This document shows, piece by piece, positions 36,866 to 45,428 of a stretch of 64,000 nt of DNA; the stretch's first letter is position 1, and each line of letters starts with the position of its first letter. This stretch comes from Streptococcus sanguinis (GTDB lineage Bacteria; Bacillota; Bacilli; Lactobacillales; Streptococcaceae): the NCBI RefSeq assembly GCF_003943735.1, contig NZ_RJMV01000001.1, positions 231,552 through 295,551 on the forward strand, written 5' to 3'. Made by a program: the position numbers and the translations under genes. The notes beneath the pieces were generated by a model that saw nothing but the letters and a program-made list of their open reading frames with translations, was not told where the DNA came from and made no database searches.

Positions 36866-37217
36866 CATTTTCCTCCAAAATAACGCTGGCCGTAACTAGC
36901 CCAGCAGCATGGCTGATCGAAATCCAAACCTTGCCAGTAAAAGGTGACCGGCTGAAATAAGGTGCTCCCTGACGGTCGTTTAAAATCTCCAAATCCTGAA
37001 ACCTAAGCTTACCGATACCGGTTCCCCAAGCTTTAGAAAAAGCCTCCTTGGCAGCCCAACGACCAGCCAGAAATTCAATTTTTCGTTTGCCAGATAACTC
37101 CTCAAAACGAGAAAACTCCGCCTTTGTCAAGACTTTCTTTGCAAAGCGGGTATTTTTCAGATAGGCTCGCTCAATAGCAGCCAGTTCTTCTATGTCAATT
37201 CCGTGTCCTTTTATCAT
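36855..37217 (-). CDS. acpS: Holo-[acyl-carrier-protein] synthase
   Basis: 120 residues: [16 protein letters not shown] gives the metal-binding Asp, [19 protein letters not shown] the catalytic signature and [19 protein letters not shown] the C-terminal strand. Transfers 4'-phosphopantetheine from CoA to acyl carrier protein. It is followed by alr with overlap and preceded by a terminator after the DAHP synthase genes. Confidence 0.96.
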   Translation of the reverse strand: MIKGHGIDIEELAAIERAYLKNTRFAKKVLTKAEFSRFEELSGKRKIEFLAGRWAAKEAFSKAWGTGIGKLRFQDLEILNDRQGAPYFSRSPFTGKVWISISHAAGLVTASVILEENDES

Positions 37218-37235
37218 ATCATTCTCTGAAAAGGC

Positions 37236-37266
37236 GACAAAACTCAGCTGGGCCGCCAGCTGAGTT
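37236..37266 (-). terminator. Terminator between the DAHP synthase genes and acpS
   Basis: AACTCAGCTGG, four-base loop, CCAGCTGAGTT then TTTG; 11-bp perfect stem with a short U-tract. Confidence 0.65.
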
Positions 37267-37324
37267 CGTCTTCACCCGACAGTTAGTCCTCTTTACAGGT
37301 CAAGACTGTCCCTTTCAATTTTCC

Positions 37325-38356
37325 TTATTTATCTAAAGTGTTGTAAATTTCTTCAATGAGCTGAACAGTATTGTCCCAGCCCAGGCAAGGATCGGTGATG
37401 GATTTACCAAAGACTTCCGGCTCATTTTGCCGGCCGTCCTCCAGATAAGACTCAATCATAAAACCACGAACCGCTCTCTTAATCTTTTCGTTCCAATCCC
37501 GATTAAGCAAGGTCTGACGCACAATCCTAATCTGATCCAGATACTGCTTGCCAGAGTTATCATGATTGGTATCGATAACGATGAAAGGATTCTCCAAGCC
37601 CATCTTTTCATAGTAGAAAATGGCATCCAGCATATTTTCATAGTAGAAATTTGGAATGTTCTTACCGTATTCATTGGTAGCCCCACGCAGAATAACGTGA
37701 GCCAAAGGATTTCCAGATGTTTCTACTTCCTGGCCATGAAAAAGGAAAGTCTGCTTATTTTGTGCAGCATAGACAGCGTTAAACATAACCCCTAGATTGC
37801 CAGAAGTTGGATTTTTCATGCCGACCGGAGCGTCAATACCTGACGCCACAAAACGATGCTCCTGGTCTTCAACTGAGCGGGCACCCACAGCATGATAGCT
37901 AACCAAGTCATCTACCAGCACAAGATTTGACGGATAGAGCATCTCATCCGCCGTCGTCAGACCAGTCTCTGTAATGACGCGGTAGTGGAGCTGACGAACT
38001 GCCTGCAAACCATTGATAAGGCTAGGCGCTTTAGAAGTATCAGGCTGATGAACCAAGCCCTTATAGCCATCCCCATTGGTCCGCGGCTTAGCAGTATAGA
38101 CCCGCATGACGATAAAAATCTTATCTGCGACCTTCTTCTGCAGCTCTGACAAACGGCGGGCATACTCCAGCACAGCCTCTTCATTGTCCGACGAACAAGG
38201 GCCAATCACCAAGAGAATACGCTCATCTTCCCCACTGAGAATCTCAGCTAGTTCTTGGTCTCGCTTGTTTTTATGAGTCAAGGCCTGACCAGTCAGTCTG
38301 GTTCTGGACTTAATCTGCTCAATGTCAATCTTCTGACCTTTTTCGATAAATGCCAT
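37325..38356 (-). CDS. aroG: 3-deoxy-7-phosphoheptulonate synthase, class I (paralogue 2)
   Basis: 343 residues. Motifs: LLVIGPCSSDNEEAVLEYAR, MRVYTAKPRTNGDGYKGLVH, GARSVEDQEHRFVASGI and DTNHDNSGKQYLDQIRIVRQ; ends DPCLGWDNTVQLIEEIY. Condenses phosphoenolpyruvate and erythrose 4-phosphate, the first step of the shikimate pathway. It is a tandem copy of the next gene upstream, one base apart. The two copies probably differ in which aromatic amino acid inhibits them; that is inference. Confidence 0.95.
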   Translation of the reverse strand: MAFIEKGQKIDIEQIKSRTRLTGQALTHKNKRDQELAEILSGEDERILLVIGPCSSDNEEAVLEYARRLSELQKKVADKIFIVMRVYTAKPRTNGDGYKGLVHQPDTSKAPSLINGLQAVRQLHYRVITETGLTTADEMLYPSNLVLVDDLVSYHAVGARSVEDQEHRFVASGIDAPVGMKNPTSGNLGVMFNAVYAAQNKQTFLFHGQEVETSGNPLAHVILRGATNEYGKNIPNFYYENMLDAIFYYEKMGLENPFIVIDTNHDNSGKQYLDQIRIVRQTLLNRDWNEKIKRAVRGFMIESYLEDGRQNEPEVFGKSITDPCLGWDNTVQLIEEIYNTLDK

Positions 38357-38357
38357 A

Positions 38358-39389
38358 CTATTTTCCTAATGTATCATAAATTTCACGAACCAGCTGTTCT
38401 GTATTTGTCCAGCCCAGACAAGGATCAGTAATGGACTTGCCAAAGACTTCTGGTTCGTCCTGACGACCGTCTTCCAGATAAGACTCGATCATAAAGCCAC
38501 GTACTATAGCCTTAATCTTTTCATTCCAGTCCCGGTTAATCAGAGTCTGGCGAACGATACGAACCTGTTCCAGATACTGCTTACCAGAGTTATCATGATT
38601 GGTGTCAATGATGATAAAGGGATTTTCTAAGCCCATTTTTTCATACTGGGCAATGGTATCCAGCAGGTTATCATAATAGTAGTTAGGAATATTCTTGCCA
38701 TATTCGTTCAGGGCACCGCGCAAGATGGCATGCGCCAAAGGATTGCCAGAGGTTTCTACTTCCTTACCAGCGAATAGGAAACTCTGCTTGTTCTGAGCTG
38801 CATAGATACCGTTAAACATGACATTGAGATTACCAGAAGTCGGATTTTTCAAGCCAGTCGGCAGATCCGCTCCACTAGCTACAAAGCGATGTTGCTGGTC
38901 TTCGACCGAGCGAGCTCCTACAGCCATGTAAGAAATCAAATCATCTACCAGAGGCAGATTTTCTGGATAGAGCATCTCATCAGCTGTGGTCATGCCTGTC
39001 TCGGAAATAACCCGATAGTGCAGATTGCGGACTGCCTTGATGCCGTTAATCAGACTTGGAGCGGCAGTCGCATTGGGCTGATGAATAAGCCCTTTGTAAC
39101 CATCTCCGTTCGTCCGAGGCTTGGCAGTATAAACCCGCATGACCATGAAAATGCGGTCTTTTACTTCTTCTTGGAGAGCAGATAGACGCTTGGCATACTC
39201 TAGCACCGCTTCTTCGTTATCTGAAGAGCAGGGACCGATAACCAAGAGAATGCGGTCATCTTGACCACGCAGAATTGCTTCCAACTCTCGGTCACGCTTT
39301 TCCTTGCGAGCTAACATTTCGCCTTCTAGCTTAGCGAGTTGGCGAACTTCTGCCACATCAATGGGTTGACTAGTTGCTTTAAAGGTCAT
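38358..39389 (-). CDS. aroG: 3-deoxy-7-phosphoheptulonate synthase, class I (paralogue 1)
   Basis: 343 residues, same length as its downstream twin and aligned without gaps over most of its length (LLVIGPCSSDNEEAVLEYAK, MRVYTAKPRTNGDGYKGLIH, DPCLGWTNTEQLVREIY). Same reaction. Divergence is spread along the protein, with the N-terminal 30 residues most different, the region that commonly carries feedback control. It follows secA by 21 bp and is probably on the secA transcript. Confidence 0.95.
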   Translation of the reverse strand: MTFKATSQPIDVAEVRQLAKLEGEMLARKEKRDRELEAILRGQDDRILLVIGPCSSDNEEAVLEYAKRLSALQEEVKDRIFMVMRVYTAKPRTNGDGYKGLIHQPNATAAPSLINGIKAVRNLHYRVISETGMTTADEMLYPENLPLVDDLISYMAVGARSVEDQQHRFVASGADLPTGLKNPTSGNLNVMFNGIYAAQNKQSFLFAGKEVETSGNPLAHAILRGALNEYGKNIPNYYYDNLLDTIAQYEKMGLENPFIIIDTNHDNSGKQYLEQVRIVRQTLINRDWNEKIKAIVRGFMIESYLEDGRQDEPEVFGKSITDPCLGWTNTEQLVREIYDTLGK

Positions 39390-39410
39390 CTATTCTCCTT
39401 CTTTTATGTT

Positions 39411-41930
39411 TTACTTTTTGCGGCCGTGGCAGTTCTTGAACTTCTTGCCAGAACCACATGGACAAGGGTCATTTCTCTTTACGTTAGACAAGTCTGTATT
39501 CTCAGGCATATTTGGCGCCTTAGCAGAGATATTGCGGGTAGCTGTTGTACTGATAGCCCGCTCTGTCCGTGGACGCTCTTGCTCATGAATCTGCGCTTTC
39601 ATCATCAGACGAGTCACGTCAAACTCGATGGAGCCAATCATGTCGTTGAACATACGGAAGCTTTCTGCTTGATATTCGACAACTGGGTTATTTTGTGCAT
39701 AACCACGTAGTCCAACAGCATTGCGCAACTGGTCAAGGGCGTCGATATGGTCAGTCCACTTGCTGTCCACCACGCGCAGAATCAAGACCTTCTGGAATTC
39801 ACGCACTGCTTCTTCGTCTCGCAGCTTAGCAATCTGACTGTCATAGACTTCCAATGCACGTTCAAACAGATAATCTTTGATTTCTTGGTCAGACTTGCCT
39901 TCCAAATCGCTGTCTGAAATAGAATCTTCTGAAACTAAGTTATACTTAGCAAAGTTTAAAATTGCTTCAATCTTATCATCCTGATCAGAGTGGCTGCTGC
40001 CATCAACGATACGGTTGATAGTCCGTTTAATCATAGCATGGATTTCAGGACTGAGGTCACGGTCAGCAGTAATGACATCGTGGCGCTCAGCATAGATAAT
40101 TTCCCGCTGCTCACGCATCACGTCATCATACTGCAAGACTTGTTTCCGCGTATCGTAGTTATTTCCTTCGACACGCTTCTGAGCTGCCTCTACCTGACGG
40201 GTCAGCATGCCAGACTTGATAACAGAATCTTCGTCACTAAGGTTCATTCGATCCAGCAGGGCTTTAATGCGCTCTGAACCAAAGCGGCGCATAAGCTCAT
40301 CTTCCAGTGACAGGTAGAACTGTGACTCGCCTGGATCGCCCTGACGTCCTGAACGTCCGCGCAGCTGATTGTCAATCCGGCGACTTTCATGGCGTTCTGT
40401 ACCAATAACGCAGAGGCCACCCAGTTCGCGAACACCTTCACCCAACTTGATGTCGGTTCCCCGTCCAGCCATATTGGTCGCAATGGTAACCGCCCCACGT
40501 TGACCGGCGTTCATGATAATTTGTGCTTCTTTATAGTGGTTTTTCGCATTGAGGACTTCGTGAGGAACCCCAGCTTCTACCAATTTCTTAGAAATATAAT
40601 CACTGGTTTCAACCGCAACGGTACCAACCAGAACTGGCTGGCCTTTTTCATGACGCTCTTTAACATCCTGAACAACTGCCTTGAACTTAGAATCAATACT
40701 TGGGTAGAGCAGGTCAGAATGGTCAATACGTGCTACCGGACGGTTGGTTGGAATTGGAATAACACGAATGTTGTATGTTTCGCGGAACTCTTCTTCCTCT
40801 GTCTTAGCTGTACCTGTCATACCAGACAGTTTCTTATACATACGGAAAAGATTCTGATAAGTGATGGAAGCAGAAGTTTTTGTTTCTTCCTGAATCGGCA
40901 CACCTTCTTTGGCTTCAATCGCTTGGTGGAGACCGTCAGAGTAACGACGTCCCTCCATTGTCCGACCGGTAAACTGATCGACAATCAGAATTTCCTGATC
41001 TTCACTGACCACATAGTCAATGTCAAGGAGCATGATGTAATTAGCTCGCAGAGCATTGTCGATAAAGTGAGTCAGGGCAACATTTTCAATATCGTAGAGA
41101 TTGTCCAGCTTGAAATAGCTTTCCGCCTTGTCAATACCTGAGTCAGACAGACCAATCGTCTTAGACTGAACATCGATGATGTAGTCGTCCTTATCCAGTG
41201 ATTTGACATAGTGGTCAGCCATATGATAAAGCTGGTTGGTATCTGAAGAAACCGGTCCGGATACAATCAATGGTGTCCGAGCTTCGTCAATCAAGATTGA
41301 GTCCACCTCATCGACCAAGGCATAGTTGAGTGGGCGCTGTACCATGTTTTCAGCGCGGACTACCATGTTATCACGCAGGTAGTCAAAGCCGATTTCAGCA
41401 TTGGTTGAATAGGTAATGTCGCAGGCGTACGCTTCTTTCTTCTCAGATGGAGACTTAGCTGCCAGATTGATACCGACAGAAAGGCCCAGCCAAGAGTAGA
41501 GTTCACCCATTTCGGTCGCGTCACGCTCAGTCAGGTATTCATTAACTGTGACAACGTGTACTCCTTTACCTGCAAGGGCATTTAAGTAAACTGGCATTGT
41601 CGCAGTCAAGGTTTTTCCTTCACCGGTACGCATCTCTGGAACGTCACCATGATGGAGAACGATCCCTCCCATAACCTGTACCTTATAAGGGAAAAGACCC
41701 AACACTCGCTTAGCTCCTTCACGGACAACCGCAAAAGCTTCAAATAAGAGCTGATCTAAACTTTCGCCATCAGCATAGCGTTTCTTGAATTCTTCTGTTT
41801 TTGCCTGAAGTTCTTCATCAGACAAGGCTGCCATTTCGTCTTCATAAGCCAAGACCTTGTCAGCCATTTTTTCTAATTTTCTTAATTCACCTTTATCATT
41901 TTCAATGATAGTCTTTAAAATATTCGCCAT
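39411..41930 (-). CDS. secA: Preprotein translocase ATPase SecA
   Basis: 839 residues. Walker A region [49 protein letters not shown] and [20 protein letters not shown] are intact, and the C-terminus ends in the zinc-binding [20 protein letters not shown] that contacts SecB-like partners and phospholipids. Housekeeping SecA by length and zinc tail, not the accessory SecA2. Expressed from a consensus promoter. Confidence 0.98.
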   Translation of the reverse strand: MANILKTIIENDKGELRKLEKMADKVLAYEDEMAALSDEELQAKTEEFKKRYADGESLDQLLFEAFAVVREGAKRVLGLFPYKVQVMGGIVLHHGDVPEMRTGEGKTLTATMPVYLNALAGKGVHVVTVNEYLTERDATEMGELYSWLGLSVGINLAAKSPSEKKEAYACDITYSTNAEIGFDYLRDNMVVRAENMVQRPLNYALVDEVDSILIDEARTPLIVSGPVSSDTNQLYHMADHYVKSLDKDDYIIDVQSKTIGLSDSGIDKAESYFKLDNLYDIENVALTHFIDNALRANYIMLLDIDYVVSEDQEILIVDQFTGRTMEGRRYSDGLHQAIEAKEGVPIQEETKTSASITYQNLFRMYKKLSGMTGTAKTEEEEFRETYNIRVIPIPTNRPVARIDHSDLLYPSIDSKFKAVVQDVKERHEKGQPVLVGTVAVETSDYISKKLVEAGVPHEVLNAKNHYKEAQIIMNAGQRGAVTIATNMAGRGTDIKLGEGVRELGGLCVIGTERHESRRIDNQLRGRSGRQGDPGESQFYLSLEDELMRRFGSERIKALLDRMNLSDEDSVIKSGMLTRQVEAAQKRVEGNNYDTRKQVLQYDDVMREQREIIYAERHDVITADRDLSPEIHAMIKRTINRIVDGSSHSDQDDKIEAILNFAKYNLVSEDSISDSDLEGKSDQEIKDYLFERALEVYDSQIAKLRDEEAVREFQKVLILRVVDSKWTDHIDALDQLRNAVGLRGYAQNNPVVEYQAESFRMFNDMIGSIEFDVTRLMMKAQIHEQERPRTERAISTTATRNISAKAPNMPENTDLSNVKRNDPCPCGSGKKFKNCHGRKK

Positions 41931-41980
41931 TTTTTTCCTTACTATATAATAATCTTTCTGATTTTTAGAATGTTCTTTTC

Positions 41981-42009
41981 ATTATAGCATGTTTTCCTAT
42001 ATCTTTCAA
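41981..42009 (-). promoter_or_regulatory. secA promoter
   Basis: TTGAAA (42004-42009), 17-bp spacer, TATAAT (41981-41986), 51 bp before the ATG. Confidence 0.82.
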
Positions 42010-42080
42010 GAATGAAAAAAGCAAAAAAACTCCATCAGACTGTGCTTACAGAACTGGAAGATGGCAAGATATCTAAGCTA

Positions 42081-42114
42081 AAAAAGAAAAGGCAGAGGTC
42101 TTGCTCTGTCTTTT
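42081..42114 (-). terminator. Terminator of the pdu/ackA transcript
   Basis: Minus strand AAAAGACAGAGC, loop, CTCTGCCTTTT then CTTTTTT; one mismatch in the stem. Confidence 0.75.
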
Positions 42115-42220
42115 CAAATACGAATGATGCAAGGATAAATTAGTCTTCTTTTTCTTCTTAATAAAGAAAGCTGTTCCTGATAAGATCTATCACTCCTTGA
42201 ACATTCTACCCCTCTTTTGG

Positions 42221-43420
42221 CTACTTAAATTCCAACAAGCGCATGGTATCTTGGGCAATCATCAGTTCTTCGTTTGTTGGAAGAATGAGAATTTTAGCCT
42301 GCGACTGAGAATTTTGAATAAAGAGCTGACCTTGCTCATTAGCTGCCTGATTTAAAGAAAGTCCTAAGCAATTGAGTTTTTGAACGACTAAGCTGCGAAT
42401 CAAGGCTGAATTCTCCCCGATTCCAGCAGTGAAAACCAAGGCATCCAGGCCATCTAAATCTGTGATGTAGCTTGCAATAGTCTGAGCGATGCGGTTGACA
42501 AACATATTGACTGCTAGACTAGCTTTTTCATCGCCTCTGTCACAAGCTTCCAGAACATCTCTTAAATCATTGCTGAGCTGGGAGATTGCTAGCAGACCAG
42601 ATTCTTTATTGAGGACATCGCTTAATTGCTGGGCTGATAATTTTTCCTGTTCCAGCAAAAAAGGAAGAATCATAGGGTCAATATCACCTGAGCGGGAGCC
42701 CATCATCAGGCCAGCTAAAGGGGTGAATCCCATCGAAGTATTGACAGACTGACCATTTTTAATGGCGCAGATACTAGCACCATTGCCCAAATGGCAATTG
42801 ATAATCTTCAAATGCTCTGCAGTTTCTCCTTGCCCTTCCCAAATTTCCTTTACTTTTTGAGCAATATACTTGTGACTTGTTCCGTGGAAACCATACTTTC
42901 TCAAACCGTATTTATGATAGTAATCCCAGGAAAGAGGATAAAGATAATAAGCTTCTGAGAGGCTTTGATGAAAGGCTGTATCAAACACAGCCACTTGTCC
43001 TGTCTCCGGCAAGGCCTTTTGGAAAGCTCGAATCCCTACCAAGTTGACAGGGTTATGGCTAGGAGCTAGGAAGGACAGCTTCTCAATGATGGATAGCACT
43101 TGCTCGTCTATCAAAGCAGAATCATCAAAGGATTCTCCGCCATGGGCTACACGATGACCGACTCCATCTATCTCGTCCAGAGATGCAATCAGCTTCCGCT
43201 CCAAAAGAAAGTCAAGCAAGTAATCAACGGCAAATTGATGTGAAGGAATGGCCAGCAGTTCCTTTTCTTTTTGACCTTCAAATTCAATCTTAAAAATACC
43301 TTCCTTTAAGCCAATCTTTTCAAAAATTCCTTTCACCAAAAGGCTTTCATCAGGCATACTGAGCAGTTGAAATTTTAATGACGAACTGCCCGCATTAATC
43401 GCAAAAATTTTTTTAGACAT
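42221..43420 (-). CDS. ackA: Acetate/propionate kinase
   Basis: 399 residues from ATG 43420 (MSKKIFAINAGSSSLKFQLL), with CAGGAGAAAAAT upstream; a longer in-frame start was rejected. Family motifs: IDGVGHRVAHGGE, YGFHGTSHKYIAQ, IINCHLGNGASICAI and VFTAGIGENS. Converts acyl-phosphate plus ADP to acid plus ATP. As last gene of the pdu/eut run it most likely plays the PduW role, taking acetyl- or propionyl-phosphate made by PduL. Whether the genome has a second acetate kinase cannot be seen here. Confidence 0.93.
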   Translation of the reverse strand: MSKKIFAINAGSSSLKFQLLSMPDESLLVKGIFEKIGLKEGIFKIEFEGQKEKELLAIPSHQFAVDYLLDFLLERKLIASLDEIDGVGHRVAHGGESFDDSALIDEQVLSIIEKLSFLAPSHNPVNLVGIRAFQKALPETGQVAVFDTAFHQSLSEAYYLYPLSWDYYHKYGLRKYGFHGTSHKYIAQKVKEIWEGQGETAEHLKIINCHLGNGASICAIKNGQSVNTSMGFTPLAGLMMGSRSGDIDPMILPFLLEQEKLSAQQLSDVLNKESGLLAISQLSNDLRDVLEACDRGDEKASLAVNMFVNRIAQTIASYITDLDGLDALVFTAGIGENSALIRSLVVQKLNCLGLSLNQAANEQGQLFIQNSQSQAKILILPTNEELMIAQDTMRLLEFK

Positions 43421-43504
43421 ATTTTTCTCCTGAGCAATGAAAACAGTGATTTTTTCAAATAACGTTTTTTGAAAACTGAAACTTCCCATTGCTGCTTGTT
43501 AGAT

Positions 43505-43540
43505 AAATAAGCTAGCTTCAAATGGTCGGCTAGCTTATTT
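43505..43540. terminator. Long hairpin between facilitator and acetate kinase genes
   Basis: AAATAAGCTAGC, 12-base loop, GCTAGCTTATTT, perfect 12-bp stem. The 3' side is U-rich only within the stem (TTATTTAT), so it may terminate partially and lower ackA transcription. Confidence 0.55.
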
Positions 43541-43553
43541 ACTATTTTGTATA

Positions 43554-44267
43554 TTACATAGCATTGACTGCCAAGACAGCCAAGACAGCGCCGATAGTCG
43601 GTCCTACAATTGGCACCCAAGCATAAGCCCAGTTTGCATCTCCTTTATTCGGAACTGGCAAGAGGGCATAAGCAAGGCGCGGACCGAAGTCCCGGGCTGG
43701 GTTGAGGGCAAAACCTGTCGTCGAACCCAAAGACAAGCCGACCGCCATAATGAGGAAGCCAACTAAGAGTGGAGTGAGTCCAGGCGTGATTTCGCCGTGC
43801 GTTATCATCAAAAGTGCAAAGATGAAGAAGAAAGTCGCAACGATTTCGCTAAGCAGATTAAATGCTGGATTCTGGATGGCTGGTCCAGTAGCAAATACGC
43901 CAACTGAGTTGCCTTCTTCTGCCTTGGTTTCTTTGAAATGGGGATAATAGAAGAGCACCACAATAGCCGCTCCGACAAAGGCCCCTAGAATCTGAGCGAT
44001 GATATAGCCCACCACTTGCTCCCATGGGAAGATGCCACCCACCGCAAAAGCAATGGTGACAGCTGGGTTAAGGTGACCGCCAGTATTATAAAATCCTGCC
44101 GTATAGACACCCAAGGTCACTGCCAGGCCCCAACCAAATACAACGGTAAACCAATTGGGAGAGAAACCTTTTGCGATACTCTTATTAAGACTGATAGACG
44201 CTCCGATTCCATTCCCAAAAACCATCAGAACCATGGTGCCTAAAAATTCACCTAGATATTTTTCCAT
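43554..44267 (-). CDS. pduF: MIP-family glycerol/1,2-propanediol facilitator
   Basis: 237 residues with six membrane helices and both NPA boxes: NTGGHLNPAVTIAFAVGG and FALNPARDFGPRLAYAL; the Asp after the second NPAR is typical of glycerol facilitators rather than water channels. Between pduG/pduH-type genes and acetate kinase its natural role would be diol entry, so pduF is the fitting name, though glycerol transport is equally compatible with the sequence. A 188-bp leader with a hairpin and a repeated motif precedes it. Confidence 0.85.
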   Translation of the reverse strand: MEKYLGEFLGTMVLMVFGNGIGASISLNKSIAKGFSPNWFTVVFGWGLAVTLGVYTAGFYNTGGHLNPAVTIAFAVGGIFPWEQVVGYIIAQILGAFVGAAIVVLFYYPHFKETKAEEGNSVGVFATGPAIQNPAFNLLSEIVATFFFIFALLMITHGEITPGLTPLLVGFLIMAVGLSLGSTTGFALNPARDFGPRLAYALLPVPNKGDANWAYAWVPIVGPTIGAVLAVLAVNAM

Positions 44268-44296
44268 ACTCCATACTCCTTCATTTCGAAATACTT

Positions 44297-44339
44297 TATA
44301 CTCTCTCCTCTATATTGCTTCTACAGGGCAATATAGAGG
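44297..44339. repeat. Hairpin and repeated motif in the pduF leader
   Basis: CCTCTATATTGC (44307-44318) pairs perfectly with GCAATATAGAGG (44328-44339). The flanking motif TATTCTCTCCTCT-ATATT (44297-44316) recurs as GTATTCTCTCCTCTGATATT at 44413-44432, a direct repeat about 116 bp apart. No U-tract, so more likely an operator pair or mRNA element than a terminator. Confidence 0.5.
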
Positions 44340-44455
44340 ATAAGAAAGCATAAGAGAAATGTGCTCGTAAAATAGGAGAAAATCCCTAGCACCAAAGCAT
44401 GGATTGCAAGTGGTATTCTCTCCTCTGATATTATTTAATTAGCTAGCTTGCTTCT

Positions 44456-44989
44456 CTACAGTCCCACAGCATACTCAGCAATGGACTGGTCTTCTTCAGA
44501 ACTTCCTCCGCTGACGCCGATACCGCCAATCATTTCTGACTGGCAATAAATAGGAATGCCACCAGCTAAACTAACAACCTTATTGTCAGTCATCGTTTCC
44601 AGCTGATAGAGCCACTGGCCAGGCTGAGTTAAAGGTGCTAGATCCTTGGACTGCATCCTCATGCCAACAGCTGTGTAAGCTTTCTTATAAGCCATATCGT
44701 TACTCACTAACAAGGCATCTTCCATACGATAGGTCATCACGACTTGTGCTGCTGAATCAACCACCGTTATCACGACGGCTAGTCCTAGCTCTTCAGCCTT
44801 GCGTCTGGCCCTTGTTACCAATTCCCAGGCATCCTGATAGATATTTGTGAAAAGAACAGGCTCTTTATCCAGTAAGGTTTGGCATCTAGCAAGGACTTTT
44901 TGGATAATGTTGTCTTGCAATTCTGAGTTTCCTTCCCAGCTTGATAGTTCTGGACTGCTGAGCTCGTCTTTCTCTCTATCTCTAGCCAT
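44456..44989 (-). CDS. GlcG/HbpS/PduO C-terminal domain protein
   Basis: 177 residues from ATG 44989, six bases after AGAGGTG; the in-frame GTG at 44998 is part of that site. After a polar N-terminal stretch the domain reads AWELVTRARRKAEELGLAVV, VVDSAAQVVMTYRMEDALLV, AYKKAYTAVGMRM and IGGIGVSGGSSEEDQSIAEY, the heme-binding GlcG/HbpS fold found at the C-terminus of PduO. The cobalamin adenosyltransferase domain of PduO is absent, so adenosylation would depend on EutT or another enzyme. Role in the pathway not known. Confidence 0.8.
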   Translation of the reverse strand: MARDREKDELSSPELSSWEGNSELQDNIIQKVLARCQTLLDKEPVLFTNIYQDAWELVTRARRKAEELGLAVVITVVDSAAQVVMTYRMEDALLVSNDMAYKKAYTAVGMRMQSKDLAPLTQPGQWLYQLETMTDNKVVSLAGGIPIYCQSEMIGGIGVSGGSSEEDQSIAEYAVGL

Positions 44990-45047
44990 CCATTTCACCT
45001 CTTTTCAGTAGTTAGCTCGGCCATCTTTTTGAATCGATCGGAACAAG

Positions 45048-45428
45048 TCAAAAAGATGCTTCTAACAGGTCAGATTTTTTAAACGGGACTCCCTTGACCA
45101 ACCGCGCTGCATTTGAGCCAAACAGGCGCAAGACATGGTCTGGTATAGCGGAATAATCTTTGATACGATAGATAAATTTTTCAAGCGGCAAGTTACGATA
45201 ATGGAGGACTGCGTCTCGCCCGTCACAGGCAATCCCTACTAAAAGCTGGGATTGAGTTGCAGCCACATGCGCTAGCGACACAGGATCGCTAAGTTCATCT
45301 GGGCTGACCAGACTAAATGGGATACCTTCCTCTTCGATACCGTAGCCGATTTGTGCCACCTTATCCGCAGGAGCATCGTCCGTAGCAATAAACCTAATGG
45401 TGGGCTTTCTAGTATAAGCTAATTCCAT
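45048..45428 (-). CDS. pduH: Diol dehydratase reactivase small subunit
   Basis: 126 residues from ATG 45428, overlapping the pduG end by 20 bp; a GGGGGG run upstream serves as binding site. The sequence (KPTIRFIATDDAPADKVAQI, YGIEEEGIPFSLVSPDEL, VGIACDGRDAVLHY) matches DdrB/PduH, which with PduG exchanges damaged cobalamin for fresh adenosylcobalamin in the dehydratase. Overlap with pduG fits stoichiometric expression. Confidence 0.88.
   Translation of the reverse strand: MELAYTRKPTIRFIATDDAPADKVAQIGYGIEEEGIPFSLVSPDELSDPVSLAHVAATQSQLLVGIACDGRDAVLHYRNLPLEKFIYRIKDYSAIPDHVLRLFGSNAARLVKGVPFKKSDLLEASF

Larger units (their letters stand above)
41931..42220. other. 290-bp gap between secA and acetate kinase
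   Basis: Contains the secA promoter and the acetate kinase terminator; no gene seen. It is the boundary between housekeeping genes and the pdu/eut locus. Confidence 0.7.

Noticed and set aside
37325-39389. Tandem DAHP synthases as a recent duplication artefact
   Set aside because: The copies differ throughout, and two adjacent copies are normal in streptococci.
40389-41141. 250-codon open frame on the plus strand inside secA
   Set aside because: Lies wholly antisense to the intact secA coding region, with no ribosome binding site and no recognisable domain; a shadow frame.
43430-43470. cre site upstream of acetate kinase
   Set aside because: TTCAAA-N8-TTTGAA around ACGTTA is palindromic but lacks the TG and CG spacing of a cre.
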